Of a stretch of DNA of 42,245 nt, positions 18,073-26,575 are shown in pieces (position 1 is the first letter of the stretch; every line of letters starts with the position of its first letter). The position numbers and the translations under genes are program-made. The stretch comes from an uncultured Actinomycetes bacterium. GTDB lineage: Bacteria > Actinomycetota > Actinomycetes > Mycobacteriales > Mycobacteriaceae. The stretch is taken from assembly GCA_903877095.1 (NCBI GenBank), contig CAIRCP010000125.1, positions 1-42,245 on the forward strand, in the 5' to 3' direction. The notes below the pieces were generated by a model. That model was not told the DNA's origin, did no database searches, and saw only the letters and a program-made list of their open reading frames with translations.

Positions 18073-19071
18073 ATGCCGCCAACCGTCAACATGGGTATTC
18101 CGGGTGCCACCAGCACCGTCGCGCACGACGGCGGCAAGCGGGTGTTGCTCGCCGAACCGCGCGGGTACTGCGCCGGCGTGGACCGCGCCGTCGAGACCGT
18201 CGAGCGGGCCCTGGAGAAACACGGCGCGCCGGTCTACGTCCGTCACGAGATCGTGCACAACCGCCACGTCGTCGAGACGCTGGCCGCCCGCGGAGCGGTG
18301 TTCGTCAAGGAGACCGACGAGGTGCCCGAGGGCGCCACTGTGGTGTTCTCCGCGCACGGCGTCGCCCCCACCGTCCACGAGTCGGCCGCAGAGCGCAATC
18401 TGCAGGTCATCGACGCCACCTGTCCGCTGGTGACCAAGGTTCACAACGAGGCCAAACGGTTCGCCCGGGAGGACTACGACATCCTGCTGATCGGGCACGA
18501 GGGGCACGAAGAGGTCGTCGGGACCGCGGGGGAGGCCCCCGACCACGTCCAGTTGGTCGACGGGGTCCAGGGGGTGGACGGCGTCACCGTCCGTGACGAG
18601 AACAAGGTGATCTGGCTCTCGCAGACAACGCTGAGCGTCGACGAGACGATGGAGATCGTGACCCGGCTGCGGGAGCGGTTCCCGACGCTGCAGGATCCGC
18701 CCAGCGACGACATCTGCTACGCCACTCAGAACCGTCAGGGGGCGGTCAAGGCGATGGCGCCCGAGTGCGACCTGGTGATCGTCGTCGGTTCGCAGAACTC
18801 GTCGAATTCGGTGCGCCTGGTCGAGGTGGCGCTGGGCGCCGGTTCCGACGCGGCCTACCTGGTGGACTACGCCGACGACATCGACCCGGCCTGGCTGGAC
18901 GGCGTAACAACGGTGGGGGTGACCTCCGGAGCGTCGGTACCGGAGATCCTGGTCCGCGGCGTTCTGGATAAGCTGGCCGAATTCGATTACGGCACAGTGC
19001 AAACCGTGACGACCGCTAACGAAACGCTGGTGTTCGCGCTGCCCCGGGAGATCCGCCCCGCGCGGTCGTGA
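18073..19071 (+). CDS. ispH: 4-hydroxy-3-methylbut-2-enyl diphosphate reductase
   Basis: Last enzyme of the MEP isoprenoid pathway, reducing HMBPP to IPP and DMAPP with an iron-sulfur cluster. From ATG 18073 it has 332 residues. The three cluster cysteines are C33 (EPRGYCAGV), C117 (DATCPLV) and C215 ([11 protein letters not shown]). [27 protein letters not shown] and SQNSSNS are also present. Homologue of Rv1110 (lytB2). The longer upstream frame (18007) runs into the divergent Rv1109c-like gene and was rejected. Transcription ends at the strong hairpin at 19079-19118. Confidence 0.97.
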   Translation: MPPTVNMGIPGATSTVAHDGGKRVLLAEPRGYCAGVDRAVETVERALEKHGAPVYVRHEIVHNRHVVETLAARGAVFVKETDEVPEGATVVFSAHGVAPTVHESAAERNLQVIDATCPLVTKVHNEAKRFAREDYDILLIGHEGHEEVVGTAGEAPDHVQLVDGVQGVDGVTVRDENKVIWLSQTTLSVDETMEIVTRLRERFPTLQDPPSDDICYATQNRQGAVKAMAPECDLVIVVGSQNSSNSVRLVEVALGAGSDAAYLVDYADDIDPAWLDGVTTVGVTSGASVPEILVRGVLDKLAEFDYGTVQTVTTANETLVFALPREIRPARS

Positions 19072-19078
19072 GAACAAG

Positions 19079-19118
19079 CGAAGGGCCGCCGGACTCCATA
19101 GAGTCCGGCGGCCCTTCG
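19079..19118. terminator. Strong bidirectional terminator between ispH and the rhodopsin gene
   Basis: A perfect 18-bp stem (arms 19079-19096 and 19101-19118, loop CATA) lies 8 bp after the ispH stop and 15 bp before the end of the convergent rhodopsin gene. The short TTCGTT tail makes it nearly symmetrical; it can serve both genes. Confidence 0.9.
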
Positions 19119-19132
19119 TTCGACCGTGGAAG

Positions 19133-19957
19133 CTAGGCCGCCGTTCTGACGACCTCGTACTCGTGCTCGCCTTCTGAGGCAGCGAAGGCCGGGTCATCAG
19201 CGAAGGACTTCAGGCGCGCGATCCGGTAGATCAGCAGGCCGTAGAGGCACTTCGCCAGGATGTCCGCGATGGAGTAGCCGCCCTGCTTGGCAACCCATGC
19301 TCCGGCACCGGTGTGCCCGAAGTAGATCGGCAGCAGGTAGGCGATCGGGTAGACGCCCCAGGTCGCGAAAAGCAGGATCCGCATCTTGCTGACGGTGTCA
19401 CGGACTGATTCCGGCTGCCGGTCCAGCGACCTGGTCAGTTCGACGAACAGCACGTAGAGGATGTACAGGAAGGGAAGCGTGGACAGCAGGCCCCACACGT
19501 TGCGGGTGAAGTTGTCGGAGCTGATCTCGCCGGGATAGCCGAGGGCGATCATCAGCGCCGACGCCGGGATCAGCCGAATCAGCAGGGAATTGCGAAGCTT
19601 GCGGGCCAGAGCCAGCACGACGACCAGTTCGGCCAGCAGCAACGGCACGGTCAGCAGCCAGTCGACGTAGCGATATCCCTCGTTGAAGGATTCTCCCGCA
19701 GCTTGGACGTAGTCGCCTCGACCGCCCTTTGCATCGGTGACAAAGGCGGCTTTGAACGAGTCGAAGATACGAAAGTAGTGATATGCGGCGATGCCGCACA
19801 CGATCGCCGACATGACCAACGCCTGCCGATAGCGAGGCAGAACGCGTCGCTGAGAGGCCAGCAGGAAGATCGCGGTGAACAACTGAGCTGCGATCGTCAG
19901 CGAAAAGAAGTTGTACACCGTATCGAACTGGGCTTTCGATAGGAGATCAGGGATCAT
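19133..19957 (-). CDS. Microbial rhodopsin, outward proton pump type
   Basis: Seven-helix retinal protein of 274 residues. Helix C is RYVDWLLTVPLLLAE: D99 is the Schiff-base counterion/acceptor, T103 the second motif residue and E110 the proton donor, so it is a DTE pump of the proteorhodopsin class. H60 (AAYHYFRIF) matches the His that pairs with the acceptor Asp. Helix F has ATWGVYPIAYLLP (retinal pocket W200, Y203, P204). Helix G has SIADILAKCLYG with D232 and the retinal lysine K236. L107, equivalent to L105 of green proteorhodopsin, predicts green absorption. G156 in NVWGLLST aligns with F152 of proteorhodopsin and G156 of xanthorhodopsin. ATG start with Shine-Dalgarno AAGGTGG. It is inserted between ispH and the Rv1111c-like gene; retinal-making genes are not in the window. 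Confidence 0.96.
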   Translation of the reverse strand: MIPDLLSKAQFDTVYNFFSLTIAAQLFTAIFLLASQRRVLPRYRQALVMSAIVCGIAAYHYFRIFDSFKAAFVTDAKGGRGDYVQAAGESFNEGYRYVDWLLTVPLLLAELVVVLALARKLRNSLLIRLIPASALMIALGYPGEISSDNFTRNVWGLLSTLPFLYILYVLFVELTRSLDRQPESVRDTVSKMRILLFATWGVYPIAYLLPIYFGHTGAGAWVAKQGGYSIADILAKCLYGLLIYRIARLKSFADDPAFAASEGEHEYEVVRTAA

Positions 19958-20022
19958 TTTCCACCTTTTCTAGGTTGACAAACCCCCGTTGCCGAGAGCA
20001 GCGAAGCCGATCGAACCACAAA

Positions 20023-20056
20023 AACTCCCGCACCATATTCGGATCTTTCGGGAGTT
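20023..20056 (-). terminator. Inverted repeat upstream of the rhodopsin gene, terminator-like
   Basis: AACTCCCG (20023-20030) and CGGGAGTT (20049-20056) pair as an 8-bp stem with an 18-base loop, followed on the minus strand by a short T-run (GTTTTTG). It probably ends transcription of the Rv1111c-like gene, so the rhodopsin would have its own promoter in 19958-20022. A regulatory hairpin in the rhodopsin leader is an alternative. Confidence 0.5.
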
Positions 20057-20088
20057 AACAAATGCGTCATCTTCCGGCGCGTGCCGCG

Positions 20089-21114
20089 CTAGCGGGAACG
20101 GTGGTGCGTAGGATCGGAATCCCGATAGCGAACCCTGGAGATCGGGTGATGGGAGTCGTCTCTCCCGGGATTCGGGCGCCGCCGCGGCTCGGGCGGATAC
20201 GGCGGGTAGGCCTGTTGGGACGGGTATCCGCGGCCGGGCTCGTGGGGCTCGTAGCGACTGCCGCGGGCCGGCCGCGGCGGGTAGGGGTCGCGGTCTTGGC
20301 GGCGCTCGCGCGGCTCACGGCGCGGCGGTGGCGGGGTGCGGCGCGGATCCCGCGGATCGCGGGGGTCGCGGACCCGGCGCCGCGGGATGTCGGATTCCCA
20401 TTCGGCGGTCGGGCGGCGGCCGGTATCGCGACGGTGGCGTTGGGGTGCGGACTCCTCAACGCCTCGCGTACCGCGGGATCGGCTTGAAGACCGCTGCTGG
20501 GACCGTTGCGGTGGCTGCCTGCGCTTGCCGGTGCCGGGTCGGTCCGCCACATGTCGTGGCCTCTCGGCCCACTGGCCGGGTTTCTCGTCCACCGACCCGT
20601 TGCCGGCGAAGGCCGACGAAATCTTGGTCGATAAACCACCCAGTAAACCGGACCTCGGTCGTGCTGCGGTGGCTACCCGGCCCTCCGGCCGGGTCATCGC
20701 CAGGTACCACCGCACCAGCCCGATCAGCAGCACCGCCGACGTGGTGAACAGCATCAGCGGGAATCGCTCGATCAGGGGGTATCCGCAGGTAATGGCTATT
20801 TCCTTCAACCCGCTGAACGCCGAGTTATGGAGTAAGTAGTACGCCAGCGGCACAGCGACGAACAGCAGCAGCGGCGGCTGGATGACTGCGGTGAAGACCC
20901 CGGACTGACGCACCGCCAGGACGGCGAGGACACAGCCCAGCGAATAGCCGATCGCGAACAGGCTGCCCAGTTCCTGATGGCCCAAGCCCGCTTCGATCCC
21001 GATAGCGGCCAGCGTCATGGTGGCCGCGAGAAGGACCGCGCCCCACCACGGCACGCCCGGCTGGCGGGCGAACGCGGAGCGCTGATCTGCCCCGATCGTC
21101 GGCTGAGCTGGCAC
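20089..21114 (-). CDS. Rv1111c-like membrane protein (DUF6542 type) with basic Pro/Arg-rich tail
   Basis: Protein of 341 residues. The N-terminal half (about 20-150) has four hydrophobic segments (WWGAVLLAATMTLAAIG, FAIGYSLGCVLAVLAV, VFTAVIQPPLLLFVAVPLAY, FTTSAVLLIGLVRW), as in the actinobacterial DUF6542 domain. The C-terminal half is predicted disordered and very rich in Arg, Pro, Asp and Tyr, with repeated RDPRDPRDPRR. Homologue of Rv1111c, and the order ispH/Rv1111c/ychF is conserved apart from the inserted rhodopsin. Start is ATG 21114. Function unknown. Confidence 0.85.
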   Translation of the reverse strand: MPAQPTIGADQRSAFARQPGVPWWGAVLLAATMTLAAIGIEAGLGHQELGSLFAIGYSLGCVLAVLAVRQSGVFTAVIQPPLLLFVAVPLAYYLLHNSAFSGLKEIAITCGYPLIERFPLMLFTTSAVLLIGLVRWYLAMTRPEGRVATAARPRSGLLGGLSTKISSAFAGNGSVDEKPGQWAERPRHVADRPGTGKRRQPPQRSQQRSSSRSRGTRGVEESAPQRHRRDTGRRPTAEWESDIPRRRVRDPRDPRDPRRTPPPPRREPRERRQDRDPYPPRPARGSRYEPHEPGRGYPSQQAYPPYPPEPRRRPNPGRDDSHHPISRVRYRDSDPTHHRSR

Positions 21115-21218
21115 TCCTAGACCGTACCGGGTTGTTCGGCGTCCGGGCTGGCAGTCTGGCCTGGCGTGCCCTGTGCCGCATGGGCGTTGCGGTGCGGCTC
21201 TGGCAGACTTGTGACCCC

Positions 21219-22298
21219 GTGAGCCTCAGCCTCGGAATCGTTGGTCTGCCCAACGTCGGCAAGTCCACCCTGTTCAACGCGCTGACCCGCAACAACGTGC
21301 TGGCGGCCAACTATCCGTTCGCGACGATCGAGCCCAACGAGGGTGTGGTGCCGCTGCCGGATCCGCGGCTGGCGAGGCTTGCCGAGATGTTCGGCTCCGA
21401 GCGTGTCCTGCCCGCGCCGGTCACCTTCGTCGACATCGCCGGCATCGTCAAAGGCGCCTCCGAGGGGGCCGGGCTGGGCAACAAGTTCCTCGCCAACATC
21501 CGCGAGTGCGACGCCATCTGCCAGGTGGTCCGGGTCTTCGCCGACGACGACGTCGTCCACGTCGACGGCAAGGTCGACCCGCGCTCCGACATCGAGGTAA
21601 TCGAGACCGAACTGATCCTGGCTGATCTGCAAACCTTGGAGAAGGCGGTACCGCGGCTGGAGAAGGAAGCCCGAAACAACAAGGACCGCAAGCCCGTTCA
21701 CGAGGCGGCGGTGGCGGCCCAGGCCTTCCTCGATGAGGGCACCACGCTGTTCGCCGCCGGCAAGAAGGTCGACTCGGCGCTGCTGCGCGAGCTCAACTTG
21801 TTGACCACCAAGCCTTTTCTGTACGTCTTCAACGCCGACGAGTCGGTGCTCAGTGACGAGTCCAAAATGGCCGAACTGCGGGCGATGGTCGCCCCGGCGG
21901 ACGCGGTGTTCCTGGACGCCAAGATCGAAGCCGAACTTCAGGAACTCGACGACGAGTCCGCCGCCGAACTGCTGGAGTCCATCGGTCAGCACGAGCGCGG
22001 ACTCGATGGGTTGGCGCGGGCGGGCTTTCACACTCTGCACCTGCAGACCTACCTGACCGCCGGCCCGAAGGAGGCCCGCGCCTGGGTGATTCACCAGGGC
22101 GATACCGCACCCAAGGCCGCTGGCGTGATCCACTCCGACTTCGAGAAGGGGTTCATCAAGGCCGAGGTGGTCTCGTTCGACGACCTGACGGCCGCGGGAT
22201 CGATGTCGGCGGCCAAGGCCGCCGGAAAAGTTCGGATGGAAGGCAAGGACTACGTCATGGCCGACGGCGACGTGGTCGAGTTCCGGTTCAACGTCTAG
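21219..22298 (+). CDS. ychF: Redox-regulated ATPase YchF (Obg-like)
   Basis: P-loop protein of 359 residues from GTG 21219 ([22 protein letters not shown]). G1 is GLPNVGKS, and [10 protein letters not shown] is the switch II motif. The non-canonical G4 gives ATP preference in this family (LYVFNADES). It ends with a TGS domain ([20 protein letters not shown] to [10 protein letters not shown]). It binds ribosomes and is involved in stress responses. The longer upstream frame from 21132 is not YchF-like. Homologue of Rv1112, divergent from the Rv1111c-like gene. Confidence 0.96.
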   Translation: MSLSLGIVGLPNVGKSTLFNALTRNNVLAANYPFATIEPNEGVVPLPDPRLARLAEMFGSERVLPAPVTFVDIAGIVKGASEGAGLGNKFLANIRECDAICQVVRVFADDDVVHVDGKVDPRSDIEVIETELILADLQTLEKAVPRLEKEARNNKDRKPVHEAAVAAQAFLDEGTTLFAAGKKVDSALLRELNLLTTKPFLYVFNADESVLSDESKMAELRAMVAPADAVFLDAKIEAELQELDDESAAELLESIGQHERGLDGLARAGFHTLHLQTYLTAGPKEARAWVIHQGDTAPKAAGVIHSDFEKGFIKAEVVSFDDLTAAGSMSAAKAAGKVRMEGKDYVMADGDVVEFRFNV

Positions 22299-22499
22299 GA
22301 ATCAGTCCGGTCATTGGGACCGTGACGCGGTCGAGGGGAAGCCGTCGAATCATCTGGTGAACTTGACGACCATCTCAGATGCGGAACTCGACCGACAGGT
22401 TCGGCACTGTTGCTTCGTGTTTCGGTGCCACCGCAACTAGTATGAAACGTCTTCTCATTGGTCCAGACGGGGTGCCGACAAGAAGGGTATCTGAGTGAC

Positions 22500-22907
22500 A
22501 TGTGCGACCCGAGCCTTCGAGCGATCGCGGGGCCGCCTGCACTGGACCAGATCGACCGACTTCTGGAAGAACTATTGACGTTGCACCCTCAGATCCCGCC
22601 GACCATCCGATTCCGGCTGCGGATCGCGGTCAACGAGATAGCCGCCAACATCGTCAAACACGCCACCAAGGGCATGGACAGGCTCGTCAATCTGCAGATG
22701 TGGGCCCTCGTGCGCGACAACGACATCGTTGTCGCCTTCACCGACGACGGCATTCCCGTCCCTGATGATCTGCTCTCCCGCGAAATGCCCCATGAACTCG
22801 AGGAGAGTGGACGGGGAATTCCGCTGGCTCGCGGGGTGCTGAGCCTGCTCGAATACCGGCGCGCTGACGGCGTCAACCTCTGGACACTGGTGAGTGAGCC
22901 CTTCTGA
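22500..22907 (+). CDS. RsbW-like anti-sigma factor/serine kinase (HATPase_c_2)
   Basis: Protein of 135 residues with a GHKL ATP-binding fold. The N box is AVNEIAANIVKHA (E46, N50), the G1 box is TDDGIPVP (D82-G84) and the G2 region is ESGRGIPLARGVL. This layout is that of RsbW/SpoIIAB and regulatory ATPases that sequester sigma factors or phosphorylate anti-sigma antagonists. ATG 22500 is preferred; an in-frame TTG at 22458 would add 14 residues. The possible Shine-Dalgarno AGAAGGG lies about 14 bases upstream. No sigma factor or antagonist gene is adjacent, so it is an orphan, unlike typical sigB/sigF operons. Confidence 0.85.
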   Translation: MCDPSLRAIAGPPALDQIDRLLEELLTLHPQIPPTIRFRLRIAVNEIAANIVKHATKGMDRLVNLQMWALVRDNDIVVAFTDDGIPVPDDLLSREMPHELEESGRGIPLARGVLSLLEYRRADGVNLWTLVSEPF

Positions 22908-22997
22908 CGACCGGCCGGCCGGGATTGAACCATCGAGTTTCGTTGTCGGTCATGATGTTTCGGTCCCGCCGTGGCCAATCCCGCGCTACCCGCGTCG

Positions 22998-23003
22998 CTA
23001 TAA
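22998..23003 (+). promoter_or_regulatory. TATAAT -10 element of the small exported protein gene
   Basis: A perfect TATAAT lies 52 bp before the ATG at 23056, unusual in this GC-rich DNA. No good -35 is seen, which is common for mycobacterial SigA promoters. The 9-mer TAATCGGCA occurs at 23000-23008 and again at 23033-23041, so the leader holds a direct repeat. Confidence 0.55.
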
Positions 23004-23055
23004 TCGGCAAATCGCCGCGACGTGGAGCGGGTAATCGGCAGCTAAGGAGACCGAA

Positions 23056-23343
23056 ATGAACCGCACAATGCGGGAATTGATGTGCATCGGCGCCGCGTCC
23101 GTTGCGCTGGCCGGTGTCGGGGTAATTGTGCAGACGATCACGGGCAGCGGCCCGGCGATCGCCGATACGTGCGTCCAAGTGGGAAACCGGGCCAATGTCA
23201 GCACGTGTGCGGACCTGACCGATGTGGTCGGCGAGATTCTGACACCGGGCCGGCCCGACCGTGGACCCGGTGACTGGACGCCTAACGTCTACAGCTGCCT
23301 GGGCTGGGATGGGCAGTGGGTCAACGCCGACAGCTGCACGTAG
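23056..23343 (+). CDS. Small exported Cys-rich protein
   Basis: Protein of 95 residues with a Sec signal peptide (MNRTMRELMCIGAASVALAG...) probably cleaved after AIA at residue 36. The mature part is about 59 residues with four cysteines (C39, C51, C81, C94), enough for two disulfides, and ends YSCLGWDGQWVNADSCT. Strong Shine-Dalgarno AAGGAGA (23044-23050) and a TATAAT box support expression. It resembles small secreted mycobacterial hypothetical proteins; no function recognised. Confidence 0.75.
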   Translation: MNRTMRELMCIGAASVALAGVGVIVQTITGSGPAIADTCVQVGNRANVSTCADLTDVVGEILTPGRPDRGPGDWTPNVYSCLGWDGQWVNADSCT

Positions 23344-23462
23344 CAACGCCGAACCGTGCGCCCCGGCGCCGTTTCGGCGAAGGGCACTGTCGGGCTGCCT
23401 CGTCCCGATTGTCCGGCTCATCCTCGTCGCTGCGCTCCGCATCGGCCGCGCGGCTAAGAGTT

Positions 23463-24308
23463 TCAGCGGGTGACGAAGGCGACGACGGCGTCGCTGAATG
23501 CATCGTTGTCGTCCCCGGCGGCCGTGTGTCCGGCGTCGGACAGTTCGATGAATTCCGCGTGCGGCACGGTCGCCAGGAATTGCTCCACCCCCGCGGGGCT
23601 GACCACATCGGAGAGCTTGCCGCGGATCAGCAGGATCGGAATGGGAAGTCCCACGGTGATGCGTTCCAGTTCGTCCGCGTCGACGAACGGATCATCCCCG
23701 GCTGCGGTCACGAACGCCGGATCCCAGTGCCAGTGCCAGCGGCCGTCGCGGTGCCGCAGGTTTTTCCTCAGGCCGTCGAGGTTACGGGGGCGGCGACGGT
23801 GCGGCAGGTAGTCGGAGATGGCGTCGGCGGCCTGTTCAAGGGTGTCGAAACCGTGGACGTGGCGCGTCATGAAGTCGCGGATGCGCGCGGAACCCTCGTG
23901 TTCGAATCGCGGCACCACGTCGACGAGAACCAGCTTTGTCACCACCTGCGGTCCGGCGCGGTGGGCCGCGAGGATTCCGGTCAGCCCGCCCATGCTGGCC
24001 CCGATGATCACCACCGGGCGGCCGATCTGCTCCAGCACCGCGTCGACGTCACGCGCGAGGGCGTCGACGGTGTACTGCCCGGCCGGGCCCCGGTCGCTGT
24101 CGCCGTGACCACGGGCGTCGAGGGCCACGACCTGAAATCCATGATCAGCGAGCACCTGACCGGTGTTCTTCCAGGAGAACCGGTTCTGGCCGCCGCCGTG
24201 CAGCATCAGGATGGTCGGCGCATCCGCAGACCCGCCGCGGTTCCACTCGTCACCGACCAATCCCACCCCGTCGCCTCGGAATCGCACGGTGTTCGGTCCG
24301 GCGCTCAC
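23463..24308 (-). CDS. bpoB: Alpha/beta hydrolase, BpoB-like
   Basis: Protein of 281 residues with the alpha/beta hydrolase order: MLHGGGQNRFSWKN (oxyanion), ALDARGHGDSDR, nucleophile elbow GASMGG with S105, the acid in the LLIRGKLSDVVSP region and His in SDAGHTAAG. It is annotated in mycobacteria as a non-heme bromoperoxidase-like protein (Rv1123c, bpoB), but real activity is probably esterase. The divergent pairing with an epoxide-hydrolase-like gene, 62 bp apart, matches Rv1123c/Rv1124. GTG start at 24308. The symbol rests on synteny and similarity, not on function. Confidence 0.82.
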   Translation of the reverse strand: MSAGPNTVRFRGDGVGLVGDEWNRGGSADAPTILMLHGGGQNRFSWKNTGQVLADHGFQVVALDARGHGDSDRGPAGQYTVDALARDVDAVLEQIGRPVVIIGASMGGLTGILAAHRAGPQVVTKLVLVDVVPRFEHEGSARIRDFMTRHVHGFDTLEQAADAISDYLPHRRRPRNLDGLRKNLRHRDGRWHWHWDPAFVTAAGDDPFVDADELERITVGLPIPILLIRGKLSDVVSPAGVEQFLATVPHAEFIELSDAGHTAAGDDNDAFSDAVVAFVTR

Positions 24309-24370
24309 GGTGTCTCCCTTCGCGGTGTGCTCTGCACGTTACCGGCGGGGCGCGCCGGTACGGTCGACCC

Positions 24371-25273
24371 GTGGTAACCAATCCGATGATCGAGCCGCGC
24401 AGGATCGACGTCAGCGCACCGGCGGTGCAGTTGCGGGCACTGAGCTGGGGTCCCGACGACGGCCCGATCGCGTTGTGTCTGCATGGTTTTCCCGATACCG
24501 CTTACGGATTCCGCAGGCTGGCACCGCATCTGGTGGCGGCCGGATACCGGGTGATCGCTCCGTTCATGCGCGGCTACGTGCCCTCGTCGGTGCCCACCGA
24601 CCGGGCCTACCACATCGGCGCATTGATGGACGACGCCCTGCGAGTGCGGGCCGCGAGCAATCCCACCGACGCCGACGTGGTGATCGGTCACGACTGGGGC
24701 GCCGTCGCTGCGACCGGTCTGGCGGCCCTGCCGGACAGTCCTTTTCGCAAGGCGGTGGTGATGTCGGTGCCGCCGGCGGCGACGCTGCGAGCTGGACGCA
24801 GCCCGGCACTTCTGGCGCTGCTGCCCGGCCAATTGCTGCGTAGTTGGTACATCAGCTACTTTCAGTTGCCCTTCGCACCGGTGCGCTCCGGCTCATGGAT
24901 CGTTCCTCTGCTTTGGCGGCGGTGGTCGCCCGGTTACGGTGCCGCCGAGGATCTGCGCCACGTCGACGCTGCGATCGGGGCCCCCGACCGCTGGCGCGCC
25001 GCGCTGGGGCCCTACCGGGCAACGATCCGCAACTACGCTCCGCCGGATGGCTACGCCGAATTGCACCGGTGGTGGACAGCTCCGCCGCTGCTGCCGACCC
25101 TCTATCTGCACGGCGCTGACGACGGTTGTATGACAGCGCGTTTCACCCGTTTCGTCTCCGCGGCACTGCCTGCCGGCAGTGACGTCGCCGTCGTCGAAGG
25201 AGCCGGGCATTTTCTACAACTCGAACGGCCGGACGAGGTCGGCCGCCGAATCGTCGAGTTCCTCGAGGGGTGA
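24371..25273 (+). CDS. ephC: Epoxide-hydrolase-like alpha/beta hydrolase, EphC-like
   Basis: Protein of 300 residues. HGFPD at 38-42 (oxyanion) and GHDWG at 106-110 with an Asp nucleophile D108 are the marks of the epoxide hydrolase/dehalogenase branch. The cap region lies at about 135-215. A later LYLHGADDGCMT segment has the acid, and GAGHFLQLERPDEV the His. Homologue of Rv1124 (ephC), next to bpoB as in M. tuberculosis. Whether the two cap tyrosines needed for epoxide opening are present cannot be settled by eye. GTG start; the gene probably continues into the acyltransferase 10 bp downstream. Confidence 0.82.
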   Translation: MVTNPMIEPRRIDVSAPAVQLRALSWGPDDGPIALCLHGFPDTAYGFRRLAPHLVAAGYRVIAPFMRGYVPSSVPTDRAYHIGALMDDALRVRAASNPTDADVVIGHDWGAVAATGLAALPDSPFRKAVVMSVPPAATLRAGRSPALLALLPGQLLRSWYISYFQLPFAPVRSGSWIVPLLWRRWSPGYGAAEDLRHVDAAIGAPDRWRAALGPYRATIRNYAPPDGYAELHRWWTAPPLLPTLYLHGADDGCMTARFTRFVSAALPAGSDVAVVEGAGHFLQLERPDEVGRRIVEFLEG

Positions 25274-25283
25274 GGCGGGTCGA

Positions 25284-26492
25284 GTGTCGGGCATGTCGTC
25301 AGAACGCGTCGCCGCGGCTGACGCGCAATTCCTGTGGTTGTCGGCGAAGGTGCCGAACGATCAGTTTCTGGTGTACGTATTCGACGGAAAGCCAGACATA
25401 CCAGGCGCTCTCGCGCAGGCACGCCGAAACGCCGAAGCGTGCGTAGATCTGCGGTTGCGCATCCGTGACGACACACCGTGGCGTTACCCGCGGTGGGAGG
25501 CCGGAGACGTCAGTGACGAGCAGTTCATCGTTCACCAAGAGGCCGACTGGCCCGATTGCCTGGATCGTCTGGCGGATCTGGATCAACTGGACGCCGGCCG
25601 AATGGCATGGCGTTTGGACGTTTTCCCGCCGAACGTGGTCGTGGTTCAGGTTGCCCACGCTCTGGCGGATGGAACGCGGTCGGCGGCGCTGGCCGCCACG
25701 GTGTTCGGGCGGAGGTTATCGGTCCCCGCCGTGACGCCGGATCGGGGAAATCTGTTGTGGCGGGGGCTCATCGCCGCCCGCGAACATCGGATCATGCTCG
25801 ACGACATTGAGGCCGGCGTGCTTGCTGGGCCGGCTCAACTGCGTCCGGCCCTCAGCGTCAACGCCCGTTCGGCCGCGCGGCCGGTCTTACGCACCCTTGT
25901 CGTGGACCGGCAGAGAATGGATCACCCGACCGTGACGGCGGCCGCCCTTGCACTGATTGCCGAAGCGCTCGGTGGGTACCTTGCCGACCGGGGCGAGGAC
26001 GTCAGCCGGCTCGGGGCCGAAGTGCCGATGTCCGTCCGCCGGGGAAACGAGGCGCGGAACAACTTTCGCAACGTCAGTGTCGGCTTGCACCCGGAAGCCG
26101 AGATTGATCAACGGGCCGATCGAATCAATGATGAACTGCGCATGCAGCGCCGCCGTGCCGAACACCCGGCGGCAGAGGCATCGGCGGCAGCATTTGCGGC
26201 GGTGCCCGCCCCGTTGCTGCGCTGGGGGATGCGCCAGTTCGATCCGGATGCCCGGTCGGCCACGGTCGCCGGTCACACTGTCGTCTCCAGCGTCAACCGG
26301 GGACCCGCCGATCTGACCTTCGGTGGCGGGAGGGTGCTGTTCACGGCGGGCTTCCCCGCCTTGTCGCCGATGATGGGGCTGACGCACGGGGTCCACGGCA
26401 TCGGCGACCGCGTCGCGGTGAGCGTGCACGCCGACCCGGGCGTGATCGACGTCGACGACTACCTCGGCCGGCTTGGCCGTGCTCTTGGGTAG
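25284..26492 (+). CDS. WS/DGAT-like acyltransferase, short form
   Basis: Protein of 402 residues. HALADG (H125 to G130) is the HHxxxDG-type catalytic motif of wax ester synthase/diacylglycerol acyltransferases, here with a single leading His. VPMSVRRGNEARNNFRNVSVGL and the C-terminal SSVNRGPADLTFGGG, FTAGFPALSPMMGLTHGV match the DUF1298 half. Usual mycobacterial Tgs proteins have about 450-480 residues, so this is short, mostly at the N-terminus and middle. Starts GTG 25284 or ATG 25293 are both possible after GAGGCGGG. It follows ephC by 10 bp. It may esterify lipids, but activity of this divergent form is uncertain. Confidence 0.78.
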   Translation: MSGMSSERVAAADAQFLWLSAKVPNDQFLVYVFDGKPDIPGALAQARRNAEACVDLRLRIRDDTPWRYPRWEAGDVSDEQFIVHQEADWPDCLDRLADLDQLDAGRMAWRLDVFPPNVVVVQVAHALADGTRSAALAATVFGRRLSVPAVTPDRGNLLWRGLIAAREHRIMLDDIEAGVLAGPAQLRPALSVNARSAARPVLRTLVVDRQRMDHPTVTAAALALIAEALGGYLADRGEDVSRLGAEVPMSVRRGNEARNNFRNVSVGLHPEAEIDQRADRINDELRMQRRRAEHPAAEASAAAFAAVPAPLLRWGMRQFDPDARSATVAGHTVVSSVNRGPADLTFGGGRVLFTAGFPALSPMMGLTHGVHGIGDRVAVSVHADPGVIDVDDYLGRLGRALG

Positions 26493-26502
26493 CGGCCGCT
26501 GC

Positions 26503-26560
26503 GCGAGACTGAACCCTGGGCGGCATTCGCGGCGATTCTCCGCCCTGGTTTCAGTCTCGC
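26503..26560. terminator. Long imperfect inverted repeat before the DUF3556 gene
   Basis: Arms of 21 bp (26503-26523 and 26540-26560; core GCGAGACTGAA...GGGCGG) pair with two mismatches around a 16-base loop. It follows the acyltransferase stop by 10 bp and has no T-run, so it could be a mycobacterial I-type terminator or a dispersed intergenic palindrome. Confidence 0.6.
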
Positions 26561-26575
26561 GACTAGGAAAGAGGA

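Noticed and set aside
22439..22444. TAGTAT with an upstream GTTT at 15-bp spacing as a SigF-type promoter for the RsbW-like gene
   Set aside because: The -10 differs from GGGTAT at two positions; too weak to list.
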